Assembly: GCA_023451825.1 (NCBI GenBank)
Contig: JAEXYA010000032.1
Location: forward strand, 62,001 to 126,000
DNA length: 64,000 bases
DNA from: Pseudomonadota bacterium
GTDB lineage: Bacteria > Pseudomonadota > Alphaproteobacteria > Rhizobiales > Xanthobacteraceae
Direction: 5' to 3'
The notes below the pieces were generated by a model, which saw nothing but the letters and a program-made list of their open reading frames with translations, was not told the DNA's origin and did no database searches. Made by a program: the position numbers and the translations under genes. Shown one piece after another: positions 52,583 to 61,320 of the stretch (positions are counted from its first letter, which is position 1; the number at the start of each line of letters is the position of its first letter).

Positions 52583-53800
52583 TCACTCGGGCGCACCGAC
52601 ATGCAGCGCTGCGGCACGATCGAGTGAATCGAGCATCGCAATCCGGCGCAGCAGCGCCCGCCCCTTTTCCGGATCGGCCGCGGCGGCGCGAATATCGTCG
52701 CGGAACCGTGCACGATCGGCCTCGTCCTTCGCTTCGAGATTCTTCTTGTTGCGAATGGTGTCGCCCTGGATCGCCTGCATGGTCACCGTGCGGCGCTGCA
52801 GGTCATAATCCGCAAGGATGCTTTCGCCATCCTTGCCGTTGATCACGGCGCCGAGTTTCGAGGTCAGGTTCAGCGCATCATGGATGCCGCCATTCATGCC
52901 CATGCCGCCAAGCGGATTGTTGATATGGGCGGCATCGCCGGCAAGGAAGGAGCGGCCGTTCTGGAAATTGGCGGCGACCCGCTGATGCACGCGATAAAGC
53001 GTCGTGTGCGTGATCGGAGCATCCACATCGCCCGGCACGACACGACGGATCGACGAGGTAACGTAACCTTCCGACAACGCCTCCTCGTCGGTCATTTCCG
53101 CCGGCACCGGCATCATCACGCGCCATGCGCCGATGATCCGCAGCAGGAAGTGCCAGCGCTCGGGATCGGCGACATAGCTGACGGACGACACGCCCGGGCG
53201 GAGCGCCGTGAAATCGACGGGAGTCGTCATCACCAGGAAGCGTTCGGGCCAGGTGAAGCCTTCGAATTCCATATTCTGGCTGCGACGAACGATGCTGTTG
53301 GCGCCATCAGCGCCGATCAGCCAGTCGCATTCATAGGTCTTCTCTTCGTCGCCGATCGCCGCCGTGAGCGTCACCGTATCGCTGGTCTGCGTGACCGATT
53401 TCGCTTCGCAACTGAATACGATGGTAAACAGCGGATGGTCTTTCAGGCCCTCGAGAATGATGCGCGTCAGCTTGAACTGCTCGGCCTGCAGGCGGAACGG
53501 ATGCCGCACCAGATCGGAAATCGCGCTGAAATCGAACGTACCGAGGACACCATCGGCCGAGGAGGAATACTGGACAGTCGGCGCCTTGAGCCCCTGTGCG
53601 ATCAGCTCCTTCGCGAAGCCGAGATCGTCGAGCATATCGAGGGTCGGGGGATGGAAGGTCGATGCGCGCGACTCGCCGCTCAGCTGCGCATTCTTTTCCA
53701 GCACCAGGACCGGAATGCCCTGCCGCACCAGATCGGCAGCAGCAACCATGCCGACCGGGCCCGCACCGGCAATGATGACCGGATGTTTTTTCGCGCTCAT
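52583..53800 (-). CDS. FAD-dependent aromatic-type monooxygenase
   Basis: About 405 residues from ATG 53800. FAD motif 'PVIIAGAGPVGMVAAADLVR', the DG motif 'CDWLIGADGANSIVRRSQNM' and the GD motif 'FLAGDAAHINNPLGGMGMNG' mark a group A flavin hydroxylase like PHBH/UbiH. It hydroxylates an aromatic or similar ring with NAD(P)H and oxygen. It is divergent from a LysR gene across 181 bases and upstream of a Bug receptor, a common arrangement for a small catabolic unit. Substrate not evident. Confidence 0.9.
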   Translation of the reverse strand: MSAKKHPVIIAGAGPVGMVAAADLVRQGIPVLVLEKNAQLSGESRASTFHPPTLDMLDDLGFAKELIAQGLKAPTVQYSSSADGVLGTFDFSAISDLVRHPFRLQAEQFKLTRIILEGLKDHPLFTIVFSCEAKSVTQTSDTVTLTAAIGDEEKTYECDWLIGADGANSIVRRSQNMEFEGFTWPERFLVMTTPVDFTALRPGVSSVSYVADPERWHFLLRIIGAWRVMMPVPAEMTDEEALSEGYVTSSIRRVVPGDVDAPITHTTLYRVHQRVAANFQNGRSFLAGDAAHINNPLGGMGMNGGIHDALNLTSKLGAVINGKDGESILADYDLQRRTVTMQAIQGDTIRNKKNLEAKDEADRARFRDDIRAAAADPEKGRALLRRIAMLDSLDRAAALHVGAPE

Positions 53801-53981
53801 ACGTCCACAACCTCTATTCGTGATCGGTCGCCGCCAGTGCGGCGCAGCCGGATCCATCAGTCGAAGAGCGGAGAAAGGTCCGCTTCATTGCTGACTTTCA
53901 TCATGCGGCGAAGGTATTTGCCTTGCGCTTAGGCATGCAAACAATTTAATCTGCGGACATCTTGCGTTTTTGGAATGAACT

Positions 53982-54932
53982 ATGCGCCGGAGAATTCCCA
54001 GCCTGGGCGCGCTGATGGCGTTTAGCGCGGCCGCCAAACACCTCAGCGTCACCCGCGCCGCCAGCGAGCTGGCATTGACCGAGAGTGCCGTATCGCGCCA
54101 GATCGCGCAGCTCGAGACCCAACTCGGCGTCAAGCTCTTCCATCGCATCAAGAAGCGCATCACGCTGACGCGCGCCGGCGAGGCCTACAGCACCCGCGTG
54201 GCGCAGACGATCGAGCGGATCGAACGCGATGCGCTGGAAATCATGGGCTATGAGGCTGACGGCACGGTCCTGGATGTCGCCGCCCTGCCCACCGTTGGCA
54301 CCCAGTGGCTCATTCCGCGTTTGCCGGATTTCTACGCGCGCCATCCCGGCGTGGCCGTCAATGTCAGCGCGCGCAATACGCGCTTCTTCTTCAGCGAGAC
54401 CGCTCTCGATGGCGCGCTGTATTTCGGCCAACCGGACTGGCCCGGTACCCAGGCAGACTACCTGTTCGATGAAATACTGCTGCCGGTGGGCTCGCCCACT
54501 TTGATCGGCAAGCGTGGCGTATTGCCTCCGCGTGAGGTCGCTGAACTTCGCTTGCTGCATCTGGTGACGCGGCCAGACGCTTGGCGACGCTGGTTCGATG
54601 CGGCGGAATTGGAAGGCACGAATGTGATCCGCGGGCCGCGCTTTGACATTCAATCGACGCTCATCAGCGCTGCAAGCTCCGGTCTGGGTGTCGCCCTACT
54701 GCCGGAATTCCTGATCACCGATCAGTTGAGATCAGGGAAGTTGCGCGTCTTGTCGAGTCTGACGCTTAAAAGCGTCGGCTCATATTATTTCGCATCGCCG
54801 GAAGAGAAGGCTGGAAATCCGCTCCTGATGGCATTCCGGACATGGCTCCTGTCGCAGGCCAAGGGATCGGCACCTTCAGAACGGCCTTCCAATGACGAGA
54901 GCGACGCTTTCCAGCGCCGCCCTCCAACTTAA
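53982..54932 (+). CDS. LysR-family transcription regulator (GcvA-like)
   Basis: A 316-residue LysR protein: helix-turn-helix in 'HLSVTRAASELALTESAVSR' (about residues 22-41) and an effector domain with 'ALPTVGTQWLIPRLPDFYAR', of the GcvA type. The C-terminal 30 residues are polar. It is divergent from the FAD monooxygenase, the usual target position for LysR, and converges with an ABC receptor gene. Confidence 0.92.
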   Translation: MRRRIPSLGALMAFSAAAKHLSVTRAASELALTESAVSRQIAQLETQLGVKLFHRIKKRITLTRAGEAYSTRVAQTIERIERDALEIMGYEADGTVLDVAALPTVGTQWLIPRLPDFYARHPGVAVNVSARNTRFFFSETALDGALYFGQPDWPGTQADYLFDEILLPVGSPTLIGKRGVLPPREVAELRLLHLVTRPDAWRRWFDAAELEGTNVIRGPRFDIQSTLISAASSGLGVALLPEFLITDQLRSGKLRVLSSLTLKSVGSYYFASPEEKAGNPLLMAFRTWLLSQAKGSAPSERPSNDESDAFQRRPPT

Positions 54933-54954
54933 ACGCCGAGCAACGCGGCTGGAT

Positions 54955-56187
54955 TTACTTCTTGACCAGCGGGCAACGCGACGCCGCTAGCGGCTGGAAT
55001 GCCTGATCTGCCGGAATCGTCGCGAGCAGCTTGTAATAGTCCCACGGCGCCTTCGATTCAGCAGGCTTCTTCACCTCGAACAGATACATGTCGTGCACCA
55101 TGCGGCCGTCTTCGCGAATCTTACCGTTCTTGTAGAACACGTCATCGATCGGCAGTTCGCGCATCTTCTTCATCACCTCGTCTGTGCTGTCCGTGCCGGC
55201 GGCCTGAACGGCCTTCAGATAATGAAGCACCGACGAATAAGTGCCGGTCTGCAGCATGTTCGGCATTGCATTGACCTTGTCGTAGAAGCGCTTCGACCAC
55301 TTCCGCGTCTCGTCATTCATGTCCCAATAGGAGGCTTCGGTGACCGTCAGCCCCTGCGCTTCCTTCAATCCGAGACCGTGAACGTCATTGATGAACCCAG
55401 CCAGCGCCGACAGTTTCTGACCACCCGACGTTAGACCGAACTCGGCAGCCTGCTTGATCGAGTTGATGGTGTCGCCGCCCGCATTGGCGAGCGCCACGAC
55501 CTTGGCCTTGGACGACTGCGCCTGCAGCAGAACCGAGGCGAAATCCGCCGTACCGACCGGATGTTTGGTGGAGCCGAGCACCTTGCCGCCCGCCGCCTTG
55601 ACGACGTCACCGGTATCCTTTTCGAGACTGGCGCCGAATGCGTAATCGGCCGTCACGAAGTACCAGGTGTCGAAACCCTGGCTGACGAGCGCCTTGCCGG
55701 TGCTGTTGGCGATCGCAAATGAATCATAGGCCCAATGCACCACATAGGGGCCGCACACCTCGTTCGTGATCCGGGTCGAGCCCGGCGAACTGAGCGTGAT
55801 GATCTTCTTCTTCTCCTTGGCGATCTCCAGAACCGCCAGGGCCGGCGACGAGGAAGCCACGTCGAGAATGGCATCGACCTTGTCGGTGTCGAACCATTTG
55901 CGCGCGGTGGTGGCGGCGATGTCCGGCTTGTTCTGGTGATCGGCGAACACGACCTCGATCGGCATGCCCAGCACCTTGCCGCCGAAATCCTCGACAGCCA
56001 TCTGCGCAGCAGTCACTGCGCCCTTGCCGGTAATGTCGGCATAGACACCGGACATATCCTCGATCACGCCGACGCGGACAACGCCGTCCGAGATCTGCGC
56101 GGTCTGTGCATGGGCCGACGCCGTGCAAAGGAACACGCTGGCGACTGCGGTGAGCAGTCGATGTGGTCTGAAGTCAATCTGCGTCAT
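54955..56187 (-). CDS. Branched-chain-type ABC substrate-binding protein
   Basis: About 410 residues from ATG 56187, which has GGAAGGGGGAAAC upstream. Signal peptide ('LLTAVASVFLCTASAHAQ'), then Leu/Ile/Val-receptor features 'VRVGVIEDMSGVYADITGKG', 'AAQMAVEDFGGKVLGMPIEV' and 'VDAILDVASSSPALAVLEIA'. It binds an amino acid, amide or aromatic acid in the periplasm. No permease or ATPase gene is near. It lies 50 bases after the enoyl-CoA hydratase and is probably the last gene of the HMG-CoA reductase operon. Confidence 0.9.
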   Translation of the reverse strand: MTQIDFRPHRLLTAVASVFLCTASAHAQTAQISDGVVRVGVIEDMSGVYADITGKGAVTAAQMAVEDFGGKVLGMPIEVVFADHQNKPDIAATTARKWFDTDKVDAILDVASSSPALAVLEIAKEKKKIITLSSPGSTRITNEVCGPYVVHWAYDSFAIANSTGKALVSQGFDTWYFVTADYAFGASLEKDTGDVVKAAGGKVLGSTKHPVGTADFASVLLQAQSSKAKVVALANAGGDTINSIKQAAEFGLTSGGQKLSALAGFINDVHGLGLKEAQGLTVTEASYWDMNDETRKWSKRFYDKVNAMPNMLQTGTYSSVLHYLKAVQAAGTDSTDEVMKKMRELPIDDVFYKNGKIREDGRMVHDMYLFEVKKPAESKAPWDYYKLLATIPADQAFQPLAASRCPLVKK

Positions 56188-56237
56188 GTTTCCCCCTTCC
56201 GCGCACCGATTGTCTCGATGCGGCTGTTGCGATGTCG

Positions 56238-56993
56238 TCATTTTCCGCTTCTGTTCGCGAAGGCGGCGAGGCCACGCTTGGCGTCTTCACTCGTGAAAGT
56301 CCGCTGGCCGAGCGCCGCTTCCTTGTGAAAGGCATCCGCCAGCGGCAGATCCTGCAGCGTCAACGCGGCTTCCTTGATGGTCTGGATCGCCGTCGGGCTC
56401 AGTGCTGCAATCTTGTTCGCGAGTTCGAACGCAACGGGTTCGACCTGGTCAGCCTCGACAACGCGGTTGATGACGCCCTTGGCGTGCAGATCATCGGCAG
56501 AAAAACGCTCGGCGGTCAGCATGATTTCCATGGCATGGGCGTAGCCGATCTGGCGGACCAATCGCACCAGCGTGCCGCCAGCCGGCACGAAGCCATGCTT
56601 GGGCTCAGGTAGCTGGAAGACGGCATTGCGGGCAGCGACGCGGATGTCGGTGGCGAGCATGATCTCGAAACCACCACCCATGCACATGCCCTTGATGGCG
56701 CAGACCACAGGCTTGTAGAAGCCCGGAAACTTGATATGCGCCGGGTCCCAGGCAGAGATATCCATCCTGTCGGAAGCCAGTGCCGGAATCGATTCCATCA
56801 GATCCGCGCCGACGCAGAAGGCACGATCGCCCGCGCCGGCCAGGACGACAGCGCGCACTGCGTCATCATCCTTGATCTCGTGAAAGGCACGACCAAGGTC
56901 GTCATACATCGCCAGCGTCAGCGCATTCATCTTGTCCGGACGATTGATGCGAACAATGGCGACATGGCCGTCTTTGCTGAAATCAATCGCCAT
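56238..56993 (-). CDS. Enoyl-CoA hydratase/isomerase family protein
   Basis: A 251-residue crotonase: 'GAGDRAFCVGADL' (oxyanion loop), catalytic Glu in 'CMGGGFEIMLATDIRVAARN' and second Glu in 'QLPEPKHGFVPAGGTLVRLV'. Both glutamates of true hydratases are present. It overlaps the CoA-transferase gene by 1 base. In this operon it may add or remove water on a branched acyl-CoA such as 3-methylglutaconyl-CoA, which is inference. Confidence 0.9.
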   Translation of the reverse strand: MAIDFSKDGHVAIVRINRPDKMNALTLAMYDDLGRAFHEIKDDDAVRAVVLAGAGDRAFCVGADLMESIPALASDRMDISAWDPAHIKFPGFYKPVVCAIKGMCMGGGFEIMLATDIRVAARNAVFQLPEPKHGFVPAGGTLVRLVRQIGYAHAMEIMLTAERFSADDLHAKGVINRVVEADQVEPVAFELANKIAALSPTAIQTIKEAALTLQDLPLADAFHKEAALGQRTFTSEDAKRGLAAFANRSGK

Positions 56994-58231
56994 CAGATCG
57001 CTCCCGCTGCCTTGAGGCGCTCGAGCTCATCAGGTGTCACGCCGATCAGCGATGCCAGGACTTCCGCATTGTGCTCACCGGGCGATGGCGCCTTCTCGAA
57101 ACGCGACTGATCGGTGGCGGAGAGCTTGATCGGCAGGCCGAACATGCCGATCAGCTTGCCGGCCACCGGCACATTGACGATCATGTTGCGGGCGGCGATA
57201 TGCGGGTCCTCCACCACTTCGGGAATCGTCTTGATGGCACTGAGCGGCACCTGATCTCCGGCCATCTCTTCCAGCTCGGCCTTGGTGTAGTTGCTGAACC
57301 AGCGTTCCAGCAGCGGCTTCACCTTGGTCTCGGCGACCACCGGATCGAACCGTTTCTCCATCGTGTCGATGGCGGGATCGCGCGCCATTTCCGGCTCGCC
57401 GAACAGCGCACAGGTGATGGCCCAGAACTTATCGGTGTAGCCGCCGAAGAACACATAGCCGTCCTTGCAGCTGAACTGGCCATAGGGACGCACGAAGGGA
57501 TGGTCATTGCCGAGCGGCGACGCGACTTCCTTCTCGACGGTGTAGCGCACCACCGCATTCTCGGTGAGAGTCAGCACCGAATCCTGCTGCGAGACATCGA
57601 CCACCTGGCCTTTGCCGTTGCGCTCTGCCTCGCGAAGCGCCGCCAGCGTGCCGATGGCCGCATAGAGCGACGCAGCAAGATCACCAATAATCGTGCCGAC
57701 CCGCACCGGCGGGAGATCGGGATAGCCATTCATCGACCAGAGGCCGCCGACGGCTTGCCCCGTATTGTCATAGGCCGGGCGCGACGAATTGGGGCCGGTG
57801 CGGCCAAAGCCGCTGATCGCGGTGTAGACAAGTTTTGGATTGATCTCGCGCAGGGTCTCATAGCTAAGGCCGAGCTTGTCCATTGTGCCCGGTCGGAAAT
57901 TCTCGACGAGGATATCGGCCTTGGCGACCAAATTCTTCAACAGCGCCTTGCCGTCCTCGGACTTCAGATTGAGCGTGATGCCGCGCTTATTGCGGTTGAA
58001 CTGAGTGAAAAAGGCGCTGAATTGATCGTCACCGGCGCCGACGAAAGGCGGAAAGGTGCGCGCATAATCGGGATCGCCGGGATGTTCAACCTTGATGACG
58101 GTGGCGCCGAGATCGGCAAAAAGCATCGAACAGAACGGACCGGCGACCACACGGGTGATATCGAGAACGGTCACGCCCTGCAGCGGACCATTGCGCTCAC
58201 CGAGCCCCTTGGTGTCATTCTTGGCGTTCAA
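56993..58231 (-). CDS. CaiB/BaiF family III CoA-transferase
   Basis: About 412 residues from a TTG at 58231 ((M)NAKNDTKGLGERNGPLQG), with GGGAGG five bases upstream; the frame stays open 157 codons further, but that part is antisense-like sequence over the HMG-CoA reductase end. Motifs: 'GVTVLDITRVVAGPFCSMLF', 'VIKVEHPGDPDYARTFPPFV', 'NFRPGTMDKLGLSYETLREI' and the catalytic Asp in 'TIIGDLAASLYAAIGTLAAL'. It moves CoA between organic acids. It overlaps the hydratase gene by 1 base and follows HMG-CoA reductase by 104 bases. Confidence 0.9.
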   Translation of the reverse strand: MNAKNDTKGLGERNGPLQGVTVLDITRVVAGPFCSMLFADLGATVIKVEHPGDPDYARTFPPFVGAGDDQFSAFFTQFNRNKRGITLNLKSEDGKALLKNLVAKADILVENFRPGTMDKLGLSYETLREINPKLVYTAISGFGRTGPNSSRPAYDNTGQAVGGLWSMNGYPDLPPVRVGTIIGDLAASLYAAIGTLAALREAERNGKGQVVDVSQQDSVLTLTENAVVRYTVEKEVASPLGNDHPFVRPYGQFSCKDGYVFFGGYTDKFWAITCALFGEPEMARDPAIDTMEKRFDPVVAETKVKPLLERWFSNYTKAELEEMAGDQVPLSAIKTIPEVVEDPHIAARNMIVNVPVAGKLIGMFGLPIKLSATDQSRFEKAPSPGEHNAEVLASLIGVTPDELERLKAAGAI

Positions 58232-58335
58232 ATTGGCCTCCCAGTTTCGTGTCCCTCGCCAGCATTGATGGCGAGGGGTCATTGTTGTCCAAGAGCACGC
58301 GTGAGAACAGATATCTTCGCGCGTTGCCGCTGCCC

Positions 58336-59646
58336 TTATCCGCGCAGCTGCTCGAGCACTTCCTTGGCGCGATCGACGCGGACGTCGTGATTGGCCGCGA
58401 GCGCAGCAGCAACCTTTTCGATTTCGTCTCCGCTCGCACCGGCAACGATGGCGATATTGCGCGCATGAAGCGCCATATGCCCCTTCTGGATGCCTTCGGT
58501 GGCCAACGCTCGCAACGCGCCCATGTTCTGCGCCAGACCGACGGCGACGGTGACTTCCGCCAGTTCCTGCGCGCTCTTGACGCCCAGGATCTTCAGCGCG
58601 GCCTGCGCTGCGGGATGCGTCTTGGTCGCGCCGCCGACGAGGCCAAGCGCCATCGGCATTTCGATCGTGCCGACAAGATTGCCCTTGGTGTCGATCTCCC
58701 AATTGGTCAGCGAAGTGTAGCGACCGGAGCGCGAGGCCCAGACATGGGCGCCCGCTTCGATGGCGCGCCAGTCATTGCCGGTCGCAACCACGATGGGGTC
58801 GATGCCGTTCATGATGCCCTTATTATGCGTCGCAGCACGATAGGGATCGACGATCGCGAAAGCGCACGCCTCGACGACACCCTGCGCGATGCGTTCACCG
58901 GCATATTCCTCGGTCTTCAAAGCTTCCGGCGTCACCGACACGGTGGCGCGGGCGAGCCGGAGATCGGCATAATTGGACAGAATGCGCAGGCGCACGGTGC
59001 CGCCGGTGATCTTTTCGATCAGCGGCGCAACGGTTTCCGCCATCGTATTGACGGTGTTGGCGCCCATGGCATCGCGCACGTCGACGATGAGATGCACCGC
59101 CATCATCGGGCCGACCGGCGTGGTCTCGAATACATGCACCTCGACATCGCGGCAGCCGCCGCCGAGCGAGATCAGCACCTTGTCCTTGGCGTTGGCGGCC
59201 TGGATGATTTCGTCCCGCGCGCGCAACACGCGCGCACGCGCGCCGTGCACATCGGTCACGCCCAGCACCTGCACCTGGGCGCGCATGATCGGCGCCGAGC
59301 TCGATGTCTGGAAGCCGCCGCACTTACGGACGATGCGTGCCATATAGGACGCAGCCGCCACCACTGACGGCTCTTCGACGGCCATCGGAATCAGATAGTC
59401 GCGACCATTGATGGTGAAATTGGTGGCGATGCCGACCGGCAATTCGAACGTGCCGATGACGTTCTCGATCATGCCATTGGCAAGCTCGATGGGCAGCGTC
59501 CCGGGACTGAAGGCCGATCGCTCGTTGTCGCCGCGCGACGTTGCATCGATCACCTTGCCGAGCCGTTCGGCCGGCGAAAGGTTACGCAGGTTTTCCAGAC
59601 GCGAATTGATAGTCTCGGACGGATTGTCCGAAGTCGTAACGGCCAT
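58336..59646 (-). CDS. Hydroxymethylglutaryl-CoA reductase, degradative (class II)
   Basis: About 436 residues from ATG 59646, preceded by GGGAGG. Class II motifs: 'ENVIGTFELPVGIATNFTIN' and the catalytic Glu in 'MAVEEPSVVAAASYMARIVR', Lys in 'THNKGIMNGIDPIVVATGND' with Asp in 'GNDWRAIEAGAH', and His near the C-terminus in 'GIQKGHMALHARNIAIVAGA'. Class II enzymes often run in the mevalonate-to-HMG-CoA direction. No mevalonate-pathway kinases are near, and the downstream genes are for CoA-ester breakdown, so a catabolic role is likely. No HMG-CoA lyase is visible in the window. Confidence 0.93.
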   Translation of the reverse strand: MAVTTSDNPSETINSRLENLRNLSPAERLGKVIDATSRGDNERSAFSPGTLPIELANGMIENVIGTFELPVGIATNFTINGRDYLIPMAVEEPSVVAAASYMARIVRKCGGFQTSSSAPIMRAQVQVLGVTDVHGARARVLRARDEIIQAANAKDKVLISLGGGCRDVEVHVFETTPVGPMMAVHLIVDVRDAMGANTVNTMAETVAPLIEKITGGTVRLRILSNYADLRLARATVSVTPEALKTEEYAGERIAQGVVEACAFAIVDPYRAATHNKGIMNGIDPIVVATGNDWRAIEAGAHVWASRSGRYTSLTNWEIDTKGNLVGTIEMPMALGLVGGATKTHPAAQAALKILGVKSAQELAEVTVAVGLAQNMGALRALATEGIQKGHMALHARNIAIVAGASGDEIEKVAAALAANHDVRVDRAKEVLEQLRG

Positions 59647-59739
59647 TACGGCGCCTCCCATGCACAGGGCTTCTGTTGGGCGCAGTTAGGCACTGAGACG
59701 GCATGCCCGGAAGAGACAGTTTTCAAATATTGTCATGTA

Positions 59740-59910
59740 CTGTACCCATGAACGGATGACGCCTGCTCCGGTGTTGCAGATCGATAAGCACCGTGCAGCG
59801 CAGCATTTTCGCTCGCGACCCAAAGATGGCGCATCCACCGCGCTCAATCTCGAATGGCAAAAGAGGGTACGATTTTGATCCACCGTTCGGCACTGTACCC
59901 GGAGGTACAG
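59740..59910. promoter_or_regulatory. Operator-like repeats between hmgR and mocR
   Basis: A perfect inverted repeat CTGTACC-CGGA-GGTACAG (59893-59910) overlaps the ribosome site (GGAGG) and ends one base before the GTG of the regulator. The left half with context, ACTGTACCC, recurs as a direct repeat at 59739-59747, on the hmgR side. MocR-type regulators commonly bind direct or inverted repeats of this kind in the gap they share with their target. Confidence 0.65.
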
Positions 59911-59911
59911 C

Positions 59912-61306
59912 GTGGCTATCGCGCGTAAGCCGGTCGACAAAAACACGACGCTGGTGGGCAGTCTTGCCGGCCGCTTGCGTGCGCAAATCCTCTCCGGCGC
60001 GTTGCCGGAGGGCCATCGCCTGCCCTCCATTCGAAAAGCCGCCGAAGAATTTGGTGTTTCGAAGAACACCGCGGTCGAAGCCTATGATCGGCTCGTGCTC
60101 GCCAATCTCGTCGCCGCGAAAGCGGGATCCGGTTTCGTCGTCATCTATCGCGGCGATGACAGCGGGCGGCCCAAGCATGTCAGCGAGGCCGTCGATATCG
60201 CGTCGCTGCTGAATGCGCAGTTGTCGCAGAATTTCGACATCCGCGTCGGCGACGGTCGACCGCCGGCATCATGGACCGAGCAATCGGAGATCAAGCGCCA
60301 TCTCAGCGGCACCGGACGCATCTTGCCGGTGGCCGCCGACGCCTATGGGTCCGCATTGGGATTCCTGCCACTTCGCCAGCAGATCGCGCTCAGGCTTCAG
60401 GCGCAGCAGGTTGCCGTGAAGGAAGACGGCATACTGCTCACTTTTGGCGCCAACCACGCGCTGGATCTCGTTATCCGCGCAATGCTGTCGCCCGGCGACA
60501 CGGTTCTCGTCGATGAGCCCGGCTACTATCCGCTATTCGCGAAGCTGACATTGGCGCAGGTCCGCATCGTCGGCGTTCGCAGGCTCACAGATGGGCCGGA
60601 CGTCAAAGACCTCGCCGCAAAGATTCAATCAGAGCGGCCGAAACTATTCTTCACCCAGTCGCTCGGCCACAATCCGACCGGCGGATCGATCTCGCTACCG
60701 GTCGCACACGCAGTGCTGCAAACGGCCATGCGCGCCAATCTCGTGATCGTCGAGGACGATCCGTTTGCCGATCTGCCGACGGCAGCCAACAGCCGGCTGG
60801 CAACGCTCGACCAGCTGAACAGCGTGATTTCGATCGGCACTTTCGCGAAAACACTGTCCGCAAGTCTGCGCTCGGGCTTCATCGCCGCCCGCAGCGACCG
60901 CATTGCGACGCTCGCAGAGTTGAAGATGCTGACCACAGTGAACAGCTCCGGCCATGTGGAGCGGCTGCTTCACCGCCTGCTCGCGGATTGCCATTATGAC
61001 CGGCACCTGAAGCGCCTCGGCCAACGCAGCGAAGCCGCCATGGGACAGGTTCGCAGCAATCTGCTGAGCAGCGGCCATCAACTTTATGCCGATGCGCGAA
61101 CGGGGTACTATCTGTACCTGATGCTCCCGGGCGGCATCGACGACATGGCGCTGGCACGCGACGGTGCAAAGGAAAGCATCTTCATCGCACCGGGCAGCCT
61201 GTTCTGCATCGACAAGAACAGTCCACTGGCCAGGGCGATCCGGATCAATGTGTCGCGCGCCGATGATACGAAATTCTACGATTTTCTGTTGCGACGCCTG
61301 CGCTAG
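59912..61306 (+). CDS. MocR-type (GntR/aminotransferase) transcription regulator
   Basis: A 464-residue protein with an N-terminal GntR winged helix ('ILSGALPEGHRLPSIRKAAE', 'GVSKNTAVEAYDRLVLANLV') and a C-terminal class I aminotransferase fold. The latter has the PLP site pieces 'HNPTGGSISLPVAHAVLQTA' and the Schiff-base Lys in 'ISIGTFAKTLSASLRSGFIA'. Such proteins sense an amino compound or PLP. The GTG at 59912 has GGAGG upstream, inside an inverted repeat. Divergent from the HMG-CoA reductase operon, its likely target. Confidence 0.92.
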   Translation: MAIARKPVDKNTTLVGSLAGRLRAQILSGALPEGHRLPSIRKAAEEFGVSKNTAVEAYDRLVLANLVAAKAGSGFVVIYRGDDSGRPKHVSEAVDIASLLNAQLSQNFDIRVGDGRPPASWTEQSEIKRHLSGTGRILPVAADAYGSALGFLPLRQQIALRLQAQQVAVKEDGILLTFGANHALDLVIRAMLSPGDTVLVDEPGYYPLFAKLTLAQVRIVGVRRLTDGPDVKDLAAKIQSERPKLFFTQSLGHNPTGGSISLPVAHAVLQTAMRANLVIVEDDPFADLPTAANSRLATLDQLNSVISIGTFAKTLSASLRSGFIAARSDRIATLAELKMLTTVNSSGHVERLLHRLLADCHYDRHLKRLGQRSEAAMGQVRSNLLSSGHQLYADARTGYYLYLMLPGGIDDMALARDGAKESIFIAPGSLFCIDKNSPLARAIRINVSRADDTKFYDFLLRRLR

Positions 61307-61320
61307 ACGCCGCGGAGACG

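Noticed and set aside
57071..58390. 439-codon plus-strand frame over the CoA-transferase
   Set aside because: Antisense to a well-supported enzyme gene; no domain, Arg/His/Ala-rich.
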